From positions 1 through 39,178 of the forward strand of contig VGSO01000001.1 of NCBI GenBank assembly GCA_016874945.1: DNA of 39,178 bases. Reading direction: 5' to 3'. Positions 16,334-25,173 of the stretch are shown in pieces (position 1 is the first letter of the stretch; every line of letters starts with the position of its first letter). Both the position numbers and the translations under genes were made by a program. The DNA comes from Deltaproteobacteria bacterium (GTDB taxonomy: Bacteria; Desulfobacterota; Desulfobaccia; Desulfobaccales; 0-14-0-80-60-11). The notes under the pieces were generated by a model. The model made no database searches, was not told the DNA's origin, and worked only from the letters and a program-made list of their open reading frames with translations.

Positions 16334-17086
16334 TCAACGCCTGGCGTTATCTTTATGGAAGTTCCCCCGATTGAAACCCACCCCGATGATATTCGTGTGG
16401 AAGTGGCGTTCTAGCCGCTTCCCGCAGAAGAGGTAAAGGACGCGGTGAAAGAAGGTCACGGCTCCGAGGTGGATGCGGCGCACCAAGGCATGGTGCCTCA
16501 AGGGGATGATCCGGCAATCCGCCAGACCCCCCGTCTCGAGCAGTTGGATGAGGGAAAAGCTCGTAAAGGAACGCTTGTGGGTGAAGTCCATGTACCGGCT
16601 GTGGGACGCGATGATATTGGCGGCATTGGGCGCCCGGCAGATGAAGAACCCCCCGGGAATCAACGCCTGGCGGGCCGCGGTGACCCAATCGACGCAGATC
16701 TCGTCGGTGGGCAAGTGTTCCAGGACGTCATGACAGAAAATGGCAGAGAAGCCGGCAGGATGGTTCCGGAGGTGGGACAGGCCGTCATCGAGCACGATTT
16801 CTGCCTCTGGGAGGAACTGGCGGGCCGCAGCCACCATACTGGGAGACCGGTCTACCCCCACAGCAATGAGGCCCGGTTTTCGGGAGAGCCAGCAGAGAAG
16901 ATGGCCGGTGCCGCAGCCCAGGTCCAAGACCCGGCTCCCCGGGGCCAAGTGGTTTATATAAGGGCCGTAAGTGGCATCAAGGTTCCGTGCTGATGCATCC
17001 AACATGAGGCGCGGATCTACCTTATAATTTACCCGGTTATAATGGCTAAGGTAGGTTTCAGCAAACAGATCCTCATATTTGCTCAT
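16334..17086 (-). CDS. Class I SAM-dependent methyltransferase
   Basis: 250 residues with a normal SAM motif, SRVLDLGCGTGHLL (51-64), then VGVDRSPSMV, AIFCHDVLEHLPTDE and LIPGGFFICRAPNAAN, the order seen in UbiE/Methyltransf_11-type and EPS-associated methyltransferases. The ATG at 17086 has AAGGAG nine nt upstream. The acceptor is probably a sugar or lipid-linked glycan. It is separated from the sulfatase-fold gene upstream by 361 nt, so it likely begins a new transcription segment. It ends one base before the GTG of the GT4 gene. Confidence 0.85.
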   Translation of the reverse strand: MSKYEDLFAETYLSHYNRVNYKVDPRLMLDASARNLDATYGPYINHLAPGSRVLDLGCGTGHLLCWLSRKPGLIAVGVDRSPSMVAAARQFLPEAEIVLDDGLSHLRNHPAGFSAIFCHDVLEHLPTDEICVDWVTAARQALIPGGFFICRAPNAANIIASHSRYMDFTHKRSFTSFSLIQLLETGGLADCRIIPLRHHALVRRIHLGAVTFFHRVLYLFCGKRLERHFHTNIIGVGFNRGNFHKDNARR

Positions 17087-17447
17087 GGGGTCTCCTTGGT
17101 GCTTGACTTTAAGGAACGACGGGCCCAGGGAAAGTCATCTGGCCAGGATCAGGACACTCTTGATCCCGGCGGCTCCTTTCAAACAAAGCGCAGTAATCTA
17201 AAATCAAAGCCATCGCAGGCCCCAGCCCCACAAATCACCTAAAAAGCCAATGGCAGCGCAATTCGGGAATCATTAGCCAATGACTCTCGCCCCCATGAGC
17301 AAACCAGGATGTCTTGCAGCTCAGTATACCCAGGTCAGGGGAACCGGGCCAGAGTCTGTCCCTATTCGCCCCGCGCCCCTGCCATCCCGCTCCCCCCGCG
17401 CTAGATATTGTCTTACTAGGTTTACTTAGGTTCGAATCTTGACCTCA
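17087..17447. other. Gene-free gap inside the polysaccharide locus
   Basis: 361 nt without a credible frame. A T-arm-like string AGGTTCGAATCTTGACC (17429-17445) is present, but no acceptor or anticodon stem could be built around it. No strong hairpin or promoter is seen on the minus strand. It splits the locus into two gene blocks and could mark a past recombination junction. Confidence 0.35.
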
Positions 17448-18968
17448 TTAGTTGTTGTTGGATAATATCCCCTCCAAACCGGTTCTTGTTACGCCATCTT
17501 CCACCGCCTCATAGTAATTGGTCTCTATCTTAATGTCTTCCAGCAGCTCATGATAGGCCCCCAGAGCCTCGGGGGTTAGATGCGGCGCTAAGTTATGATT
17601 CTCGGACATATTGGAATTTAGGTTATAAACCTCGAGATTGCCTGGACGGTCTTCAATTATTTTGTAGCCATTCTTTGTAATTACCGCCAGGATATGGGGG
17701 TAATAGTCCACCCCCGTTTTTCTGCACAGGTTGCGCTTGGCCTCCAGTTGGGCTTTAAACTGTTCCGGTAAAACCAACTGGGCCAGGGCCAGTTCCCTCG
17801 TTTGCCCATCCAGAAGAGATAAGGAAGTCCAGGGGCGCGGCATGGGGCTGCCAATGAGGTCCAGGATGGTGGAATAGAAGTCGGTTAAGGACACCAGACG
17901 TTGGTCTTCGCCTTTCTTCCCATACTCCCGGGGAAATTTCACCACCAGGGGAACCCAGATTAACTCGTTGTAGAGAGAAAGGTAATGTCCATAATGCTCC
18001 TTTTCTCCCAGGTGCTCCCCATGGTCGCTGGTGATGATGATCAGTGTTTCATCAAAGTACTTGGTATTTTTAAAAATATCCCATAATTGTCTGATGATGC
18101 GATCCAGAAAATATATCTCATCGTCATACAAGTTTAGGTATTTTCTTATAAAGTTCTCCTTAGCAGGAGAATTTTCGGTCTTATAACAACGTAAACTACT
18201 CAGCAATTGTTTGTCATACCAATGCGAAAATTTTCTGTATCGTAAAGGTGGACGATAACGTTGATGGGCTTCAATAAAATTAATAAATATGAAAAAAGGG
18301 TGATCGTTCTGGACAATATTAGTATCAAAGATTTCGTTAAAAATCTTGACTGTATCCTTGGTAAGGCCTGATGATTTATCTATGGGGGTCGGGTTGAGCA
18401 CGCTTTGCAGACTTGATTTGGCCACCCATTGAACCAACCTGATCAATTCGCCGATCCCCCCATTCTTAGAAAAGTGCTGGAGGGAAGCTTGGCAAAAATG
18501 CCGCACCGATAATTTCCGTGTCAGCTCTATCCAAAGTTCCCTAGAACTCTCCATGGGCTTGTGTTGCATTCTATCCAGAAACTGATCAAAGAGTCCAAAA
18601 CCCAGGTCTTTAAAATAATCGAAATCCGGGCATAATCCTGAAGCGGGGGCCACCAGGCCATTGGCGGAAACACCCAGGGTTTGATAACCCGCCATCTTAA
18701 GAATGGAGGCCAGATGATGCACATTGTCCCACAGGGTCAAATTTCCCTCATAGACACCGTGCTGACTGGGGTACAAGCCGGTGAACATTGAGGCGTGGGA
18801 TGGCATGGTCCAATTGGAGGTGGCAAAGCAACGGGGATACACCATACACTCCCCCGCAATCTCCTCCAGATTGGGGGTGGTGCGTCGCGGGTAGCCATAC
18901 AGAGACAGGTGTTTGGCCCCCACCGTGTCTAGGACGATCAAGATGATATTGGGGGGCTTGGAAGTCAT
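17448..18968 (-). CDS. Sulfatase/alkaline-phosphatase-superfamily hydrolase or transferase
   Basis: 506 residues of the sulfatase fold (PF00884). The N-terminus is NIILIVLDTVGAKHLSLYGYPRRTTPNLEEIA, the nucleophile segment is SNWTMPSHASMFTGLYPSQHG (51-71), and a C-terminal metal site is ITSDHGEHLGE. True type I sulfatases need a Cys or Ser in CxPSR for conversion to formylglycine. Here the position is Thr54 (TMPSH), as in metal-dependent phosphotransferases such as LtaS. No signal peptide or membrane anchor is visible. It may therefore hydrolyse or transfer a phospho-group rather than remove sulfate. The start has GAGGAG seven nt upstream and overlaps the flippase stop as ATGA. The middle (18040-18400) is AT-rich. 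Confidence 0.85.
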   Translation of the reverse strand: MTSKPPNIILIVLDTVGAKHLSLYGYPRRTTPNLEEIAGECMVYPRCFATSNWTMPSHASMFTGLYPSQHGVYEGNLTLWDNVHHLASILKMAGYQTLGVSANGLVAPASGLCPDFDYFKDLGFGLFDQFLDRMQHKPMESSRELWIELTRKLSVRHFCQASLQHFSKNGGIGELIRLVQWVAKSSLQSVLNPTPIDKSSGLTKDTVKIFNEIFDTNIVQNDHPFFIFINFIEAHQRYRPPLRYRKFSHWYDKQLLSSLRCYKTENSPAKENFIRKYLNLYDDEIYFLDRIIRQLWDIFKNTKYFDETLIIITSDHGEHLGEKEHYGHYLSLYNELIWVPLVVKFPREYGKKGEDQRLVSLTDFYSTILDLIGSPMPRPWTSLSLLDGQTRELALAQLVLPEQFKAQLEAKRNLCRKTGVDYYPHILAVITKNGYKIIEDRPGNLEVYNLNSNMSENHNLAPHLTPEALGAYHELLEDIKIETNYYEAVEDGVTRTGLEGILSNNN

Positions 18969-20443
18969 TTGATCTCCTCAAATTGGGGTTGGCGCAGCAA
19001 CCGGGCAAATTCTTCACGCATAAGTTTGGCCACCACCGCCAGATAGCCCAGAGAAAAGACCACCAGCCCCCCGATGACACCCAAATAAGGTTCAGCAATA
19101 TAGAAAAGCGCCACACCGATGATCCCGCCCACCAGTATTGCCTGGACCTTGCCGGCGAAGGCCTTGATGCCCAGATGGCGCCACACCGCCCAGCTCATCA
19201 ACAGATTGAGAGCTACGAGCCATAATGCCCTGACCCCCGCCAGGCCGGTCAGGCCATATTTCCAGGAGGTGAGGATCATCAAAGGAATACCCACTGCGGT
19301 GGAGCCGGCCTGGATGAGGGTGTAGGACCATTGGTGGCCGGTCATCGCCAGGATGTAGCCCACCGAACCGCAGGCTACGTTGAAGAGCTGGCCCAGGACC
19401 ACCAGGCGCAGGGCCCACTTAGCCTCCACAAATTCCATCCCGAAGAATTGGAGCAGGTCGGCGGCCATGAGGAGACCCACCAGGGATAAGGGCAGGGCCA
19501 AGGAAAAAGTCCAGCCCGCCGTGGCCCGGGCCAACGACTCCAGTCCGGCATGGTCTTGCCAGTGATAAAATTTGGCAAACAGCGGCGGGACCACGGCATT
19601 AATGGCCACCAAGGGAAAGACCACCAGGCTGGCGGTCTTGATGGCGGCCTCATAGTAGGCCACCTTTTCCGGGGTGTTGAAAAGCCCCAGGATGAGGTTG
19701 TCCCACGAACTCATGGAGAGCATGATAATGGAACTTAAAAAGAGAGGCCAACTATAGCGCATCAGTTCACGGAACGAATTCTCCCGGGCGTAAGTTTGGC
19801 ACTTCAAATCCACCCTGAGCTTCACTCCCAGGAAGACCAAACCCAGGACATTGCTTAATAACAGGGCCAATCCCAGGGTCCTGGCGGGCAAAATCACCTG
19901 GGGAACCAGAAAGGCGGGGAGGGTGGCTAAAACCAACATAAGCAGAGGGGTTAAAATACTGTACTGAAAGATTACCCAACGGACCCCTCCCAAGGCTCTA
20001 ATGGTCTCCCGGAACATAAAGGCCGCCACGATGACCGGGAGGGCAAATGCGGCAAAGGTCAACATGGTGGGCAGTTGGGGAGCGTGAAACCGGTGCGCCA
20101 GCCAGTCGCCCAAAAAAAATATCACCAGAGTAAGCACCCCGCTCAACGAGGTTGCCAGGAAGAGAGCCGGCCATAACAGGCGCTGGGCATCTCCGGCCTT
20201 TCCTTTGGCTTGCAGCTCGGCGACAAAACGCAGGATCCCCTGGTCCAACCCCAAACGGCAAAAAACCGCGATGGTTAAGAGCAAATTGGCCACAATGGAA
20301 TAGGTGCCCAGCAGTTGGGCCCCATAAAGACGCGCCACCATCAAAGGTATAAGGTAGGCGATGGGCACGGCCAAGATTTTGAAGCTGAAAACGACCAGGG
20401 AGTCGGTGGCTGTCTGCTTCAGGATAGAGGAAAAAGAAGCCAT
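18965..20443 (-). CDS. Wzx-type oligosaccharide flippase
   Basis: 492 residues with 12-14 hydrophobic helices, in the MATE/MVF superfamily polysaccharide-biosynthesis family. It begins FSSILKQTATDSLVVFSFKILAVPIAYLIPLMVARLYGAQLLGTYSIVANLL, the usual start for RfbX/Wzx proteins, and repeats a LGQLFNVACGSVGYILAMTG helix typical of the group. It flips the undecaprenyl-linked repeat unit to the periplasm for the Wzy-dependent route. The start follows the PAPS-reductase-family stop without a gap (TAA then ATG), and the stop overlaps the sulfatase-fold start. A C-terminal cytoplasmic tail of about 20 charged residues follows the last helix. Confidence 0.92.
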   Translation of the reverse strand: MASFSSILKQTATDSLVVFSFKILAVPIAYLIPLMVARLYGAQLLGTYSIVANLLLTIAVFCRLGLDQGILRFVAELQAKGKAGDAQRLLWPALFLATSLSGVLTLVIFFLGDWLAHRFHAPQLPTMLTFAAFALPVIVAAFMFRETIRALGGVRWVIFQYSILTPLLMLVLATLPAFLVPQVILPARTLGLALLLSNVLGLVFLGVKLRVDLKCQTYARENSFRELMRYSWPLFLSSIIMLSMSSWDNLILGLFNTPEKVAYYEAAIKTASLVVFPLVAINAVVPPLFAKFYHWQDHAGLESLARATAGWTFSLALPLSLVGLLMAADLLQFFGMEFVEAKWALRLVVLGQLFNVACGSVGYILAMTGHQWSYTLIQAGSTAVGIPLMILTSWKYGLTGLAGVRALWLVALNLLMSWAVWRHLGIKAFAGKVQAILVGGIIGVALFYIAEPYLGVIGGLVVFSLGYLAVVAKLMREEFARLLRQPQFEEIK

Positions 20444-21118
20444 TTAGAAATATCCCATGCCCCTTAACCGTTTCATGATCTCCTCTTTGCGTTGATCCCG
20501 GCCCACCCTTTCGGCGCCGCCGGGAATGCCCTTTTTTGTGCAAGGCTCACATCCCAGGCTCCGGTAGCCCCGGCGGTAAAGGCTGGAATAAGGCACCTGG
20601 AAATCGTTAATGTATTGCCAGATATCCATCTCGGTAAAATGCAAGATAGGGTGGACCCTGATATGAGGGGGAGCTTCCCGGAGAGCAAAATACTCTTCCT
20701 TTTGCCGTTCCGGTTGTTCATCCCAACGCATGCCGGTGATCAATGCCTGCCAGCCATAGGTGACGATGGATTTGGCAATCATCTCCACCTTTAGCCTGAA
20801 GCAGCATTCTTCTTTATCTTCCGCAATCTTGAGGGATTTTAGGGCTTCGTCATTACGAACAATGATGAGGTTCAAGTTCCATTCCTGGGCCAGGCGGTCA
20901 CGAAACTCATAAATTTCTTTAAATTTTACGCCCGTATCGATATTCAACACGGGTATGGGGACCTGGCCGCCGCACAAATCCCGGAGCAGATGCAAGGTAG
21001 TGGTGGAATCTTTGCCTCCAGTCCAGGCCAGGGCTATTTGGCCCGGGAACTTGGCCAGGGCTTCTTTCAAGACTTCTTTGCTTTTGGCAATCTTGCTGTC
21101 GAGGTTATTAATGTCCAT
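20444..21118 (-). CDS. PAPS-reductase-family (CysH/CysD-like) protein
   Basis: 224 residues from the ATG at 21118; an ATG at 21130 is also possible. The PP-loop AWTGGKDSTTTLHLL (31-45) and NIDTGVKFKEIYEFRD (59-74) are the ATP-pyrophosphatase core shared with sulfate adenylyltransferase CysD, as are GMRWDEQPERQ and HFTEMDIWQYI. It also has Cys105-Cys106 and, 83 residues later, Cys190-x2-Cys193 (GCEPCT), the CC...CxxC pattern that binds a [4Fe-4S] cluster in APS reductases. The catalytic ECG-type C-terminus of those reductases is absent; the protein ends RLRGMGYF. It may activate or move sulfate for the sulfotransferase in the same locus; this role is inference. Cytoplasmic. It sits between the kinase and flippase genes. 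Confidence 0.82.
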   Translation of the reverse strand: MDINNLDSKIAKSKEVLKEALAKFPGQIALAWTGGKDSTTTLHLLRDLCGGQVPIPVLNIDTGVKFKEIYEFRDRLAQEWNLNLIIVRNDEALKSLKIAEDKEECCFRLKVEMIAKSIVTYGWQALITGMRWDEQPERQKEEYFALREAPPHIRVHPILHFTEMDIWQYINDFQVPYSSLYRRGYRSLGCEPCTKKGIPGGAERVGRDQRKEEIMKRLRGMGYF

Positions 21119-21182
21119 TCTCCCTTCCATTTACTCGAATATTTATAGCGATTGCCAAAAGTTTTTTCCGATTGTTTTTTGA

Positions 21183-21242
21183 CGTAGGGGGCACAGCGTG
21201 CTGTGCCCCTGTACCTTGGGCACGGCGAGCCGTGCCCCTACG
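21183..21242. repeat. Double-hairpin dispersed element with 8-bp inverted ends
   Basis: Ends CGTAGGGG (21183-21190) and CCCCTACG (21235-21242) are perfect inverted repeats. Inside are two perfect hairpins: GGGGCACAGC/GCTGTGCCCC with a 2-nt loop (21188-21209) and GGGCACGGC/GCCGTGCCC with a 2-nt loop (21218-21237). It resembles REP-like GTAGGGGCACGGC elements that I recall from other bacterial intergenic regions. Confidence 0.75.
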
Positions 21243-21359
21243 GGAAAATTACTTTGGGCAACCCCTATAATAGAATGTTCAGATGAATGCAAATAAAGAC
21301 CTCTTTCCAACTGCTCCTTGGCAAGCCAGTAAATTGCGGCGCCCCAGGTTGCCGGTGAG

Positions 21360-23630
21360 TTATTGCCGGCCTGGCCGGGATTCATCCGAAAGCTCGCCTT
21401 TACCGGATTTTGCAGCGTCGCCATAGTATTTTTGGTAATCCCTGTAGTAGCCGTAGTAGCCGCCATATCCCACGCGAGTCATGGTCAAAATGCCGCCCAG
21501 GATGCGGGTGTGGTTCTGGGTCAACAGTTGGATGGCCAGGCGTCCGATTTCCCGGGTGGTGAAATGGTGTTTGACCACGAACAGGACCCCGTCCACGAAA
21601 GTGGAAATCGTCCGGCCATCGGCAAAACCAATTATGGGGGGGGAATCAATGATGACGTTTTGGTATTCTCTACGGAGATGATTTAAGAGGTTTTCAAAAA
21701 CCGCAGAACTGAAAAGTTCATTGGGGTTGGGTGGAGTTGGCCCCGCCGGAATAAAATATAGGTTAGGTATATCCGTGGGGCGGATAATGTCCTCTAACGC
21801 GGCGGTGCCGGTGAGGTAGTTGGTCAGACCGGGACGGAGGGGCTGATCAAGGACTTGATGAATTCTGGGCTTCCGAAGATCACAGTCCAAGATGACGCAT
21901 CGGCGGTCAGAACCGGCCAACACCGCGGCCAGATTTAAACAAACCGTGGTCTTGCCCTCTGCGGGGCCGCCGCTGGCGATCATGAGGACTCTGGGCGCGG
22001 ACCCTGAGGCTGAGAGTAAGATGGACGTGCGGATGTGTTGGATGGCTTCGCCCATCATCGACATAGGATTGTTATAAGCCATAAGTTCAAAGGGGTTTGT
22101 GGTGGTCGAGGGCAACTTTCGGGAATCGGCGGTGATCATGGGAAGTTTCCATGAATCGGCGCTGACCAGGGGAATCACTCCCAAAGAAGGGATGTGGCAG
22201 ATCTTTTCCATTTCATCGGTGGTCTTGATGGAGTCATCCAGATATTCTACGAAGAAGGCGGTCCCCACACCGAACATGGATCCAATGACCCCGGCCAGGG
22301 CCAGAAACAACAACAATTTGGGGATCCAGGGCTCGTACGGCTCTTTGGCCGGGGTGATTACCGACACGTTGCTGGCCACCATGGTGCTGGCCACGCTGGC
22401 CTCTTTCATGCGGGCCAGCAAGCCTTCATAAAGGGTCTGGTTGGTTTGCAGGTCGCGCTTTAAGACGTGGTGATGCACCAGGAGGTTCTGCAGGTCTATA
22501 ACCCTGGCTTTTTGGAGGTTGTATTCCTGTTGCAGTAAAGCTTCGGCGCGGGAGGCCGCTTCGAAATCCGCCTTGATGCTGGCCTCGAGACGCCTGACCT
22601 CCTGGGCGAGACGCAGACGCAGATCTTTCATCCTGGCGGTAATGGCCGAGTATTCAGGGAATTTGGAGCCGAATATCTTACTTTGTCCGGAAACCGAGGC
22701 CTCGAGGTCAATCAGCGACTGGCGCAATTGAGTGATCAAAGGATGGTTGGTGATCAACGGCGCATCCGCGCCTTTTTCCTTGATCTGGCGATACTGCGCC
22801 TCTTTATTGGCCTTTTCCGCCTGGGCCACGGTCAATAATTTACTCACCTCAATGTACTTCCTGACGACCACGTTTTCCTCGGATCCTTCCAGGGACAAAA
22901 AGTCTTGTTGCTGGCCATGGCCGTAAAGGGTTTTTTCCGAATCTTCCAACTTCCGACCCAGGCGGACAAGCTCCTTATCCAACCATTCCCTCAGCGTGGT
23001 ATAGGACTGCTCCCGGGCGACCATGGCGAGTTTCAGATATTCTTTGGGAATGACTTCCGTGACTTTCCAGGCCAGATTTTTGTCCGTGGATTTATACGAG
23101 ACGTCCACCAGAAATGAATTTTTAGTCGGCTCCACCGTCAGGTTGTCATACATATATTTGGCGTACTTCTCTCGAATAACCCAGGGGGGGTCTTTGGGGT
23201 ACTGTTGTTCCATCTCCTTGTAAGAGGGATGTTCCTTGAGGTTAAGGGTGTCCATGATCCTCAGAAGGATAGTGGGACTTTTCAAGATGCTGTACTGGGT
23301 TTCATAGAACCTATCAATTGAGCTGCTGGCGGTTAAAGCTCCCAGGGGGTCGGAACTTGTCCCTCCCATGATGGCCGAAGGGTTGTCCTGGATGATTTGA
23401 ATGGTGGTGGTGACTTTAAAAATGGGCGACATCAGTAAGCACACCAATAAGGTAGTGGCCACTATCGCCAGCATCACGCCGAGACACCACCACTTGCGCT
23501 TTTTAATGATATTCCAGTAATCCCGTAAATTAGAGGCCTGCTCAAACTCGGTCTTGTAATAAGTTTCCAGTGTCGCCGGCATGGATGGGGAGGTTGACAT
23601 TGGCATCAGACTCTGGGCATCGTTTGGCAT
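21360..23630 (-). CDS. Wzc-type polysaccharide co-polymerase and tyrosine autokinase
   Basis: 756-residue inner-membrane protein that controls polymer length and export. After about 45 cytoplasmic residues, a transmembrane helix (WWCLGVMLAIVATTLLVCLLMS) starts the Wzz domain. A long periplasmic, coiled-coil-rich region (GNVR/GumC type) leads to a second helix near residue 440. The cytoplasmic BY-kinase has Walker A SGGPAEGKTT (Lys560), Walker A' VILDCDLRKPR and Walker B NVIIDSPP. The C-terminal YGGYYGYYRDYQKYYG is the autophosphorylated tyrosine cluster. All kinase motifs are intact in one polypeptide (proteobacterial arrangement). It lies 180 nt downstream of the Wza gene and belongs to the same transcription unit. 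The start has AAGGAT eight to nine nt upstream. Confidence 0.93.
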   Translation of the reverse strand: MPNDAQSLMPMSTSPSMPATLETYYKTEFEQASNLRDYWNIIKKRKWWCLGVMLAIVATTLLVCLLMSPIFKVTTTIQIIQDNPSAIMGGTSSDPLGALTASSSIDRFYETQYSILKSPTILLRIMDTLNLKEHPSYKEMEQQYPKDPPWVIREKYAKYMYDNLTVEPTKNSFLVDVSYKSTDKNLAWKVTEVIPKEYLKLAMVAREQSYTTLREWLDKELVRLGRKLEDSEKTLYGHGQQQDFLSLEGSEENVVVRKYIEVSKLLTVAQAEKANKEAQYRQIKEKGADAPLITNHPLITQLRQSLIDLEASVSGQSKIFGSKFPEYSAITARMKDLRLRLAQEVRRLEASIKADFEAASRAEALLQQEYNLQKARVIDLQNLLVHHHVLKRDLQTNQTLYEGLLARMKEASVASTMVASNVSVITPAKEPYEPWIPKLLLFLALAGVIGSMFGVGTAFFVEYLDDSIKTTDEMEKICHIPSLGVIPLVSADSWKLPMITADSRKLPSTTTNPFELMAYNNPMSMMGEAIQHIRTSILLSASGSAPRVLMIASGGPAEGKTTVCLNLAAVLAGSDRRCVILDCDLRKPRIHQVLDQPLRPGLTNYLTGTAALEDIIRPTDIPNLYFIPAGPTPPNPNELFSSAVFENLLNHLRREYQNVIIDSPPIIGFADGRTISTFVDGVLFVVKHHFTTREIGRLAIQLLTQNHTRILGGILTMTRVGYGGYYGYYRDYQKYYGDAAKSGKGELSDESRPGRQ

Positions 23631-23810
23631 AGCGCTTATCCTTGCTGATCCGGAATCTCAGACCCTTTAGCCAAGGGTCAAATTTCTGGGGCGGCAGTTA
23701 ATCTGGCCATGGAGTGTTAGGTTACCAAACCTCCAGGCCGCGGCAAAATCCAGGTCAACGTTTCCTGATTTTTCAGGAAAAGACCGCTACGGCTGGCGTC
23801 CAGCCTTTAT

Positions 23811-24854
23811 TTACAACATGGCCGGGATGCCCGCGCCGACGGCGCCGGGGTTAAACATCTTTAAGTCGAAGAGAAACCGGCGCATCCCACTTTCATGCAC
23901 GAATACAATGTCATTTTCCTTGAGGGGCACGTCGGGTTCATGTCCCTTGGTGATAGAGGCGATGTTAATGGGAATGGTCTGGCGCTGGCCATTCTCATCC
24001 ACCCTTAAAATGGTGGCGCTGTTGGAAGCCAGTATTATGTGCTGACCCCCTGCTTGGGCCACCGCCTTGGTCACCGTCATATTGTTCTTGACAGGGACCT
24101 CCCCCGGCTTGTGAACCGCTCCCAGCACAAAGGCGAGATTGGCAAAGGGAACATGGATCACATCCCCGTTCTGGATAGGATAATTCAAATCCACCGCTCC
24201 CTTGAGCAACAGCCGATTTAAATCCACCACCACAGTCTCCGTGCCCGGGGAAAAAGACGAGACGCCACGGGGGGAGGATGATCCTTTCTGGGAGCGGATT
24301 ATATGCGCCACTTCGCCGGCCTTGTCGGAGAGTCCGCCGGCCATCCCCAGCACCTCCAGCAGGTAGCGGGGTCCTATGAGGGCATAATGATCAGGTTTGT
24401 TAACCGCGCCGGTGACGGCCACCTTCTGGTGGCGGAATTCTTTGACGGATACCCTGATTTGAGGGTTCTTGAGAATATCTTCTTCTTTGTATAATTGGAC
24501 CAGCTTCTTTTCAATTTCGTTGGTGGTTAAACCTCCCACCTTGAGTATCCCCACCAGAAGCAGACTGATTTCACCCTGCCCGTTGACCCGGATCTCTGCA
24601 CGCAGCTTGTCGGTGTCCAGGAAATTGATTTCCAGGAGATCCTCCGGGCCGACTTTATAATCTTTAAAATCCACGGCGGAGACCTGGGCCTGGGCCACCT
24701 GCTTTAACAACTGCTCCTGGAGGCGGTTTTTGGCCTGGGAGTCCGCCTGGGCCATGATCTGCGGGGGCGGCAGCTGGGCTCCGGGGCCGCCGCAACCCAA
24801 TGCTCCCAGCAAGATGCCCAAAAACGCCGCCAACCAAGATTTCCCCAATTTCAT
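23811..24854 (-). CDS. Wza-type polysaccharide export lipoprotein
   Basis: 347 residues from the ATG at 24854, which has AGGA eight nt upstream; an ATG at 24869 adds five residues and lacks a well-placed site. The signal KLGKSWLAAFLGILLGALGC ends in a Cys that probably anchors a lipid. The Poly_export domain reads DYKVGPEDLLEINFLDTDKLRAEIRVNGQGEISLLLVG. Two SLBB domains follow (QKVAVTGAVNKPDHYAL and LAFVLGAVHKPGEVPV). It forms the outer-membrane export channel that works with the Wzc-type kinase. It is first in the locus and follows a strong promoter. The C-terminal amphipathic helix of E. coli Wza is not obvious; the end is FDLKMFNPGAVGAGIPAML. Confidence 0.92.
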   Translation of the reverse strand: MKLGKSWLAAFLGILLGALGCGGPGAQLPPPQIMAQADSQAKNRLQEQLLKQVAQAQVSAVDFKDYKVGPEDLLEINFLDTDKLRAEIRVNGQGEISLLLVGILKVGGLTTNEIEKKLVQLYKEEDILKNPQIRVSVKEFRHQKVAVTGAVNKPDHYALIGPRYLLEVLGMAGGLSDKAGEVAHIIRSQKGSSSPRGVSSFSPGTETVVVDLNRLLLKGAVDLNYPIQNGDVIHVPFANLAFVLGAVHKPGEVPVKNNMTVTKAVAQAGGQHIILASNSATILRVDENGQRQTIPINIASITKGHEPDVPLKENDIVFVHESGMRRFLFDLKMFNPGAVGAGIPAML

Positions 24855-24947
24855 TTTACGGTTCCTCATAAAGCTTGTGTAAACTCCCCCCCATCGGGGG
24901 ATTAACCTAAATATTTCACCTCATAGTCTTAAGCCGGTTTCTGATAA

Positions 24948-24975
24948 AGTATACTCCTGAAGACAAAATTGTCAA
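24948..24975 (-). promoter_or_regulatory. Strong sigma70-type promoter of the polysaccharide locus
   Basis: On the minus strand: TTGACA (24975-24970), a 16-nt spacer and TATACT (24953-24948). The -35 is a perfect match and the -10 a 5/6 match. It lies about 95 nt upstream of the Wza-type start codon, leaving a leader of roughly 85 nt. Confidence 0.7.
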
Positions 24976-25173
24976 GCATACATCTACGCTGTCTCGTATA
25001 GATAATATTTACTTTATATTACTACCCTTATACAGAAGAGTTGCATTCGAAATCGTTTTATTTTATCCGATTTTTTCAGGAAATATATAGAAATAATGCC
25101 TTTTTCACTTCCAATCCATTTTTTAGTTATCTGCTTATAATAATTATTTTTTTGCCGAAAACAGAAATAACCA
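24976..25173. other. AT-rich regulatory region upstream of the polysaccharide promoter
   Basis: Very AT-rich sequence between the terminator of the di-heme gene and the wza promoter. It has several A/T tracts (for example TTATTTTTTT near 25143-25152) and no credible ORF. It could host an upstream promoter element or a nucleoid-protein/regulator site. No specific operator is recognised. Confidence 0.4.

Noticed and set aside
17429..17445. T-arm-like string AGGTTCGAATCTTGACC suggesting a tRNA 3' end
   Set aside because: The stem pairs only with wobble bases, and no acceptor, D or anticodon stem could be found upstream.
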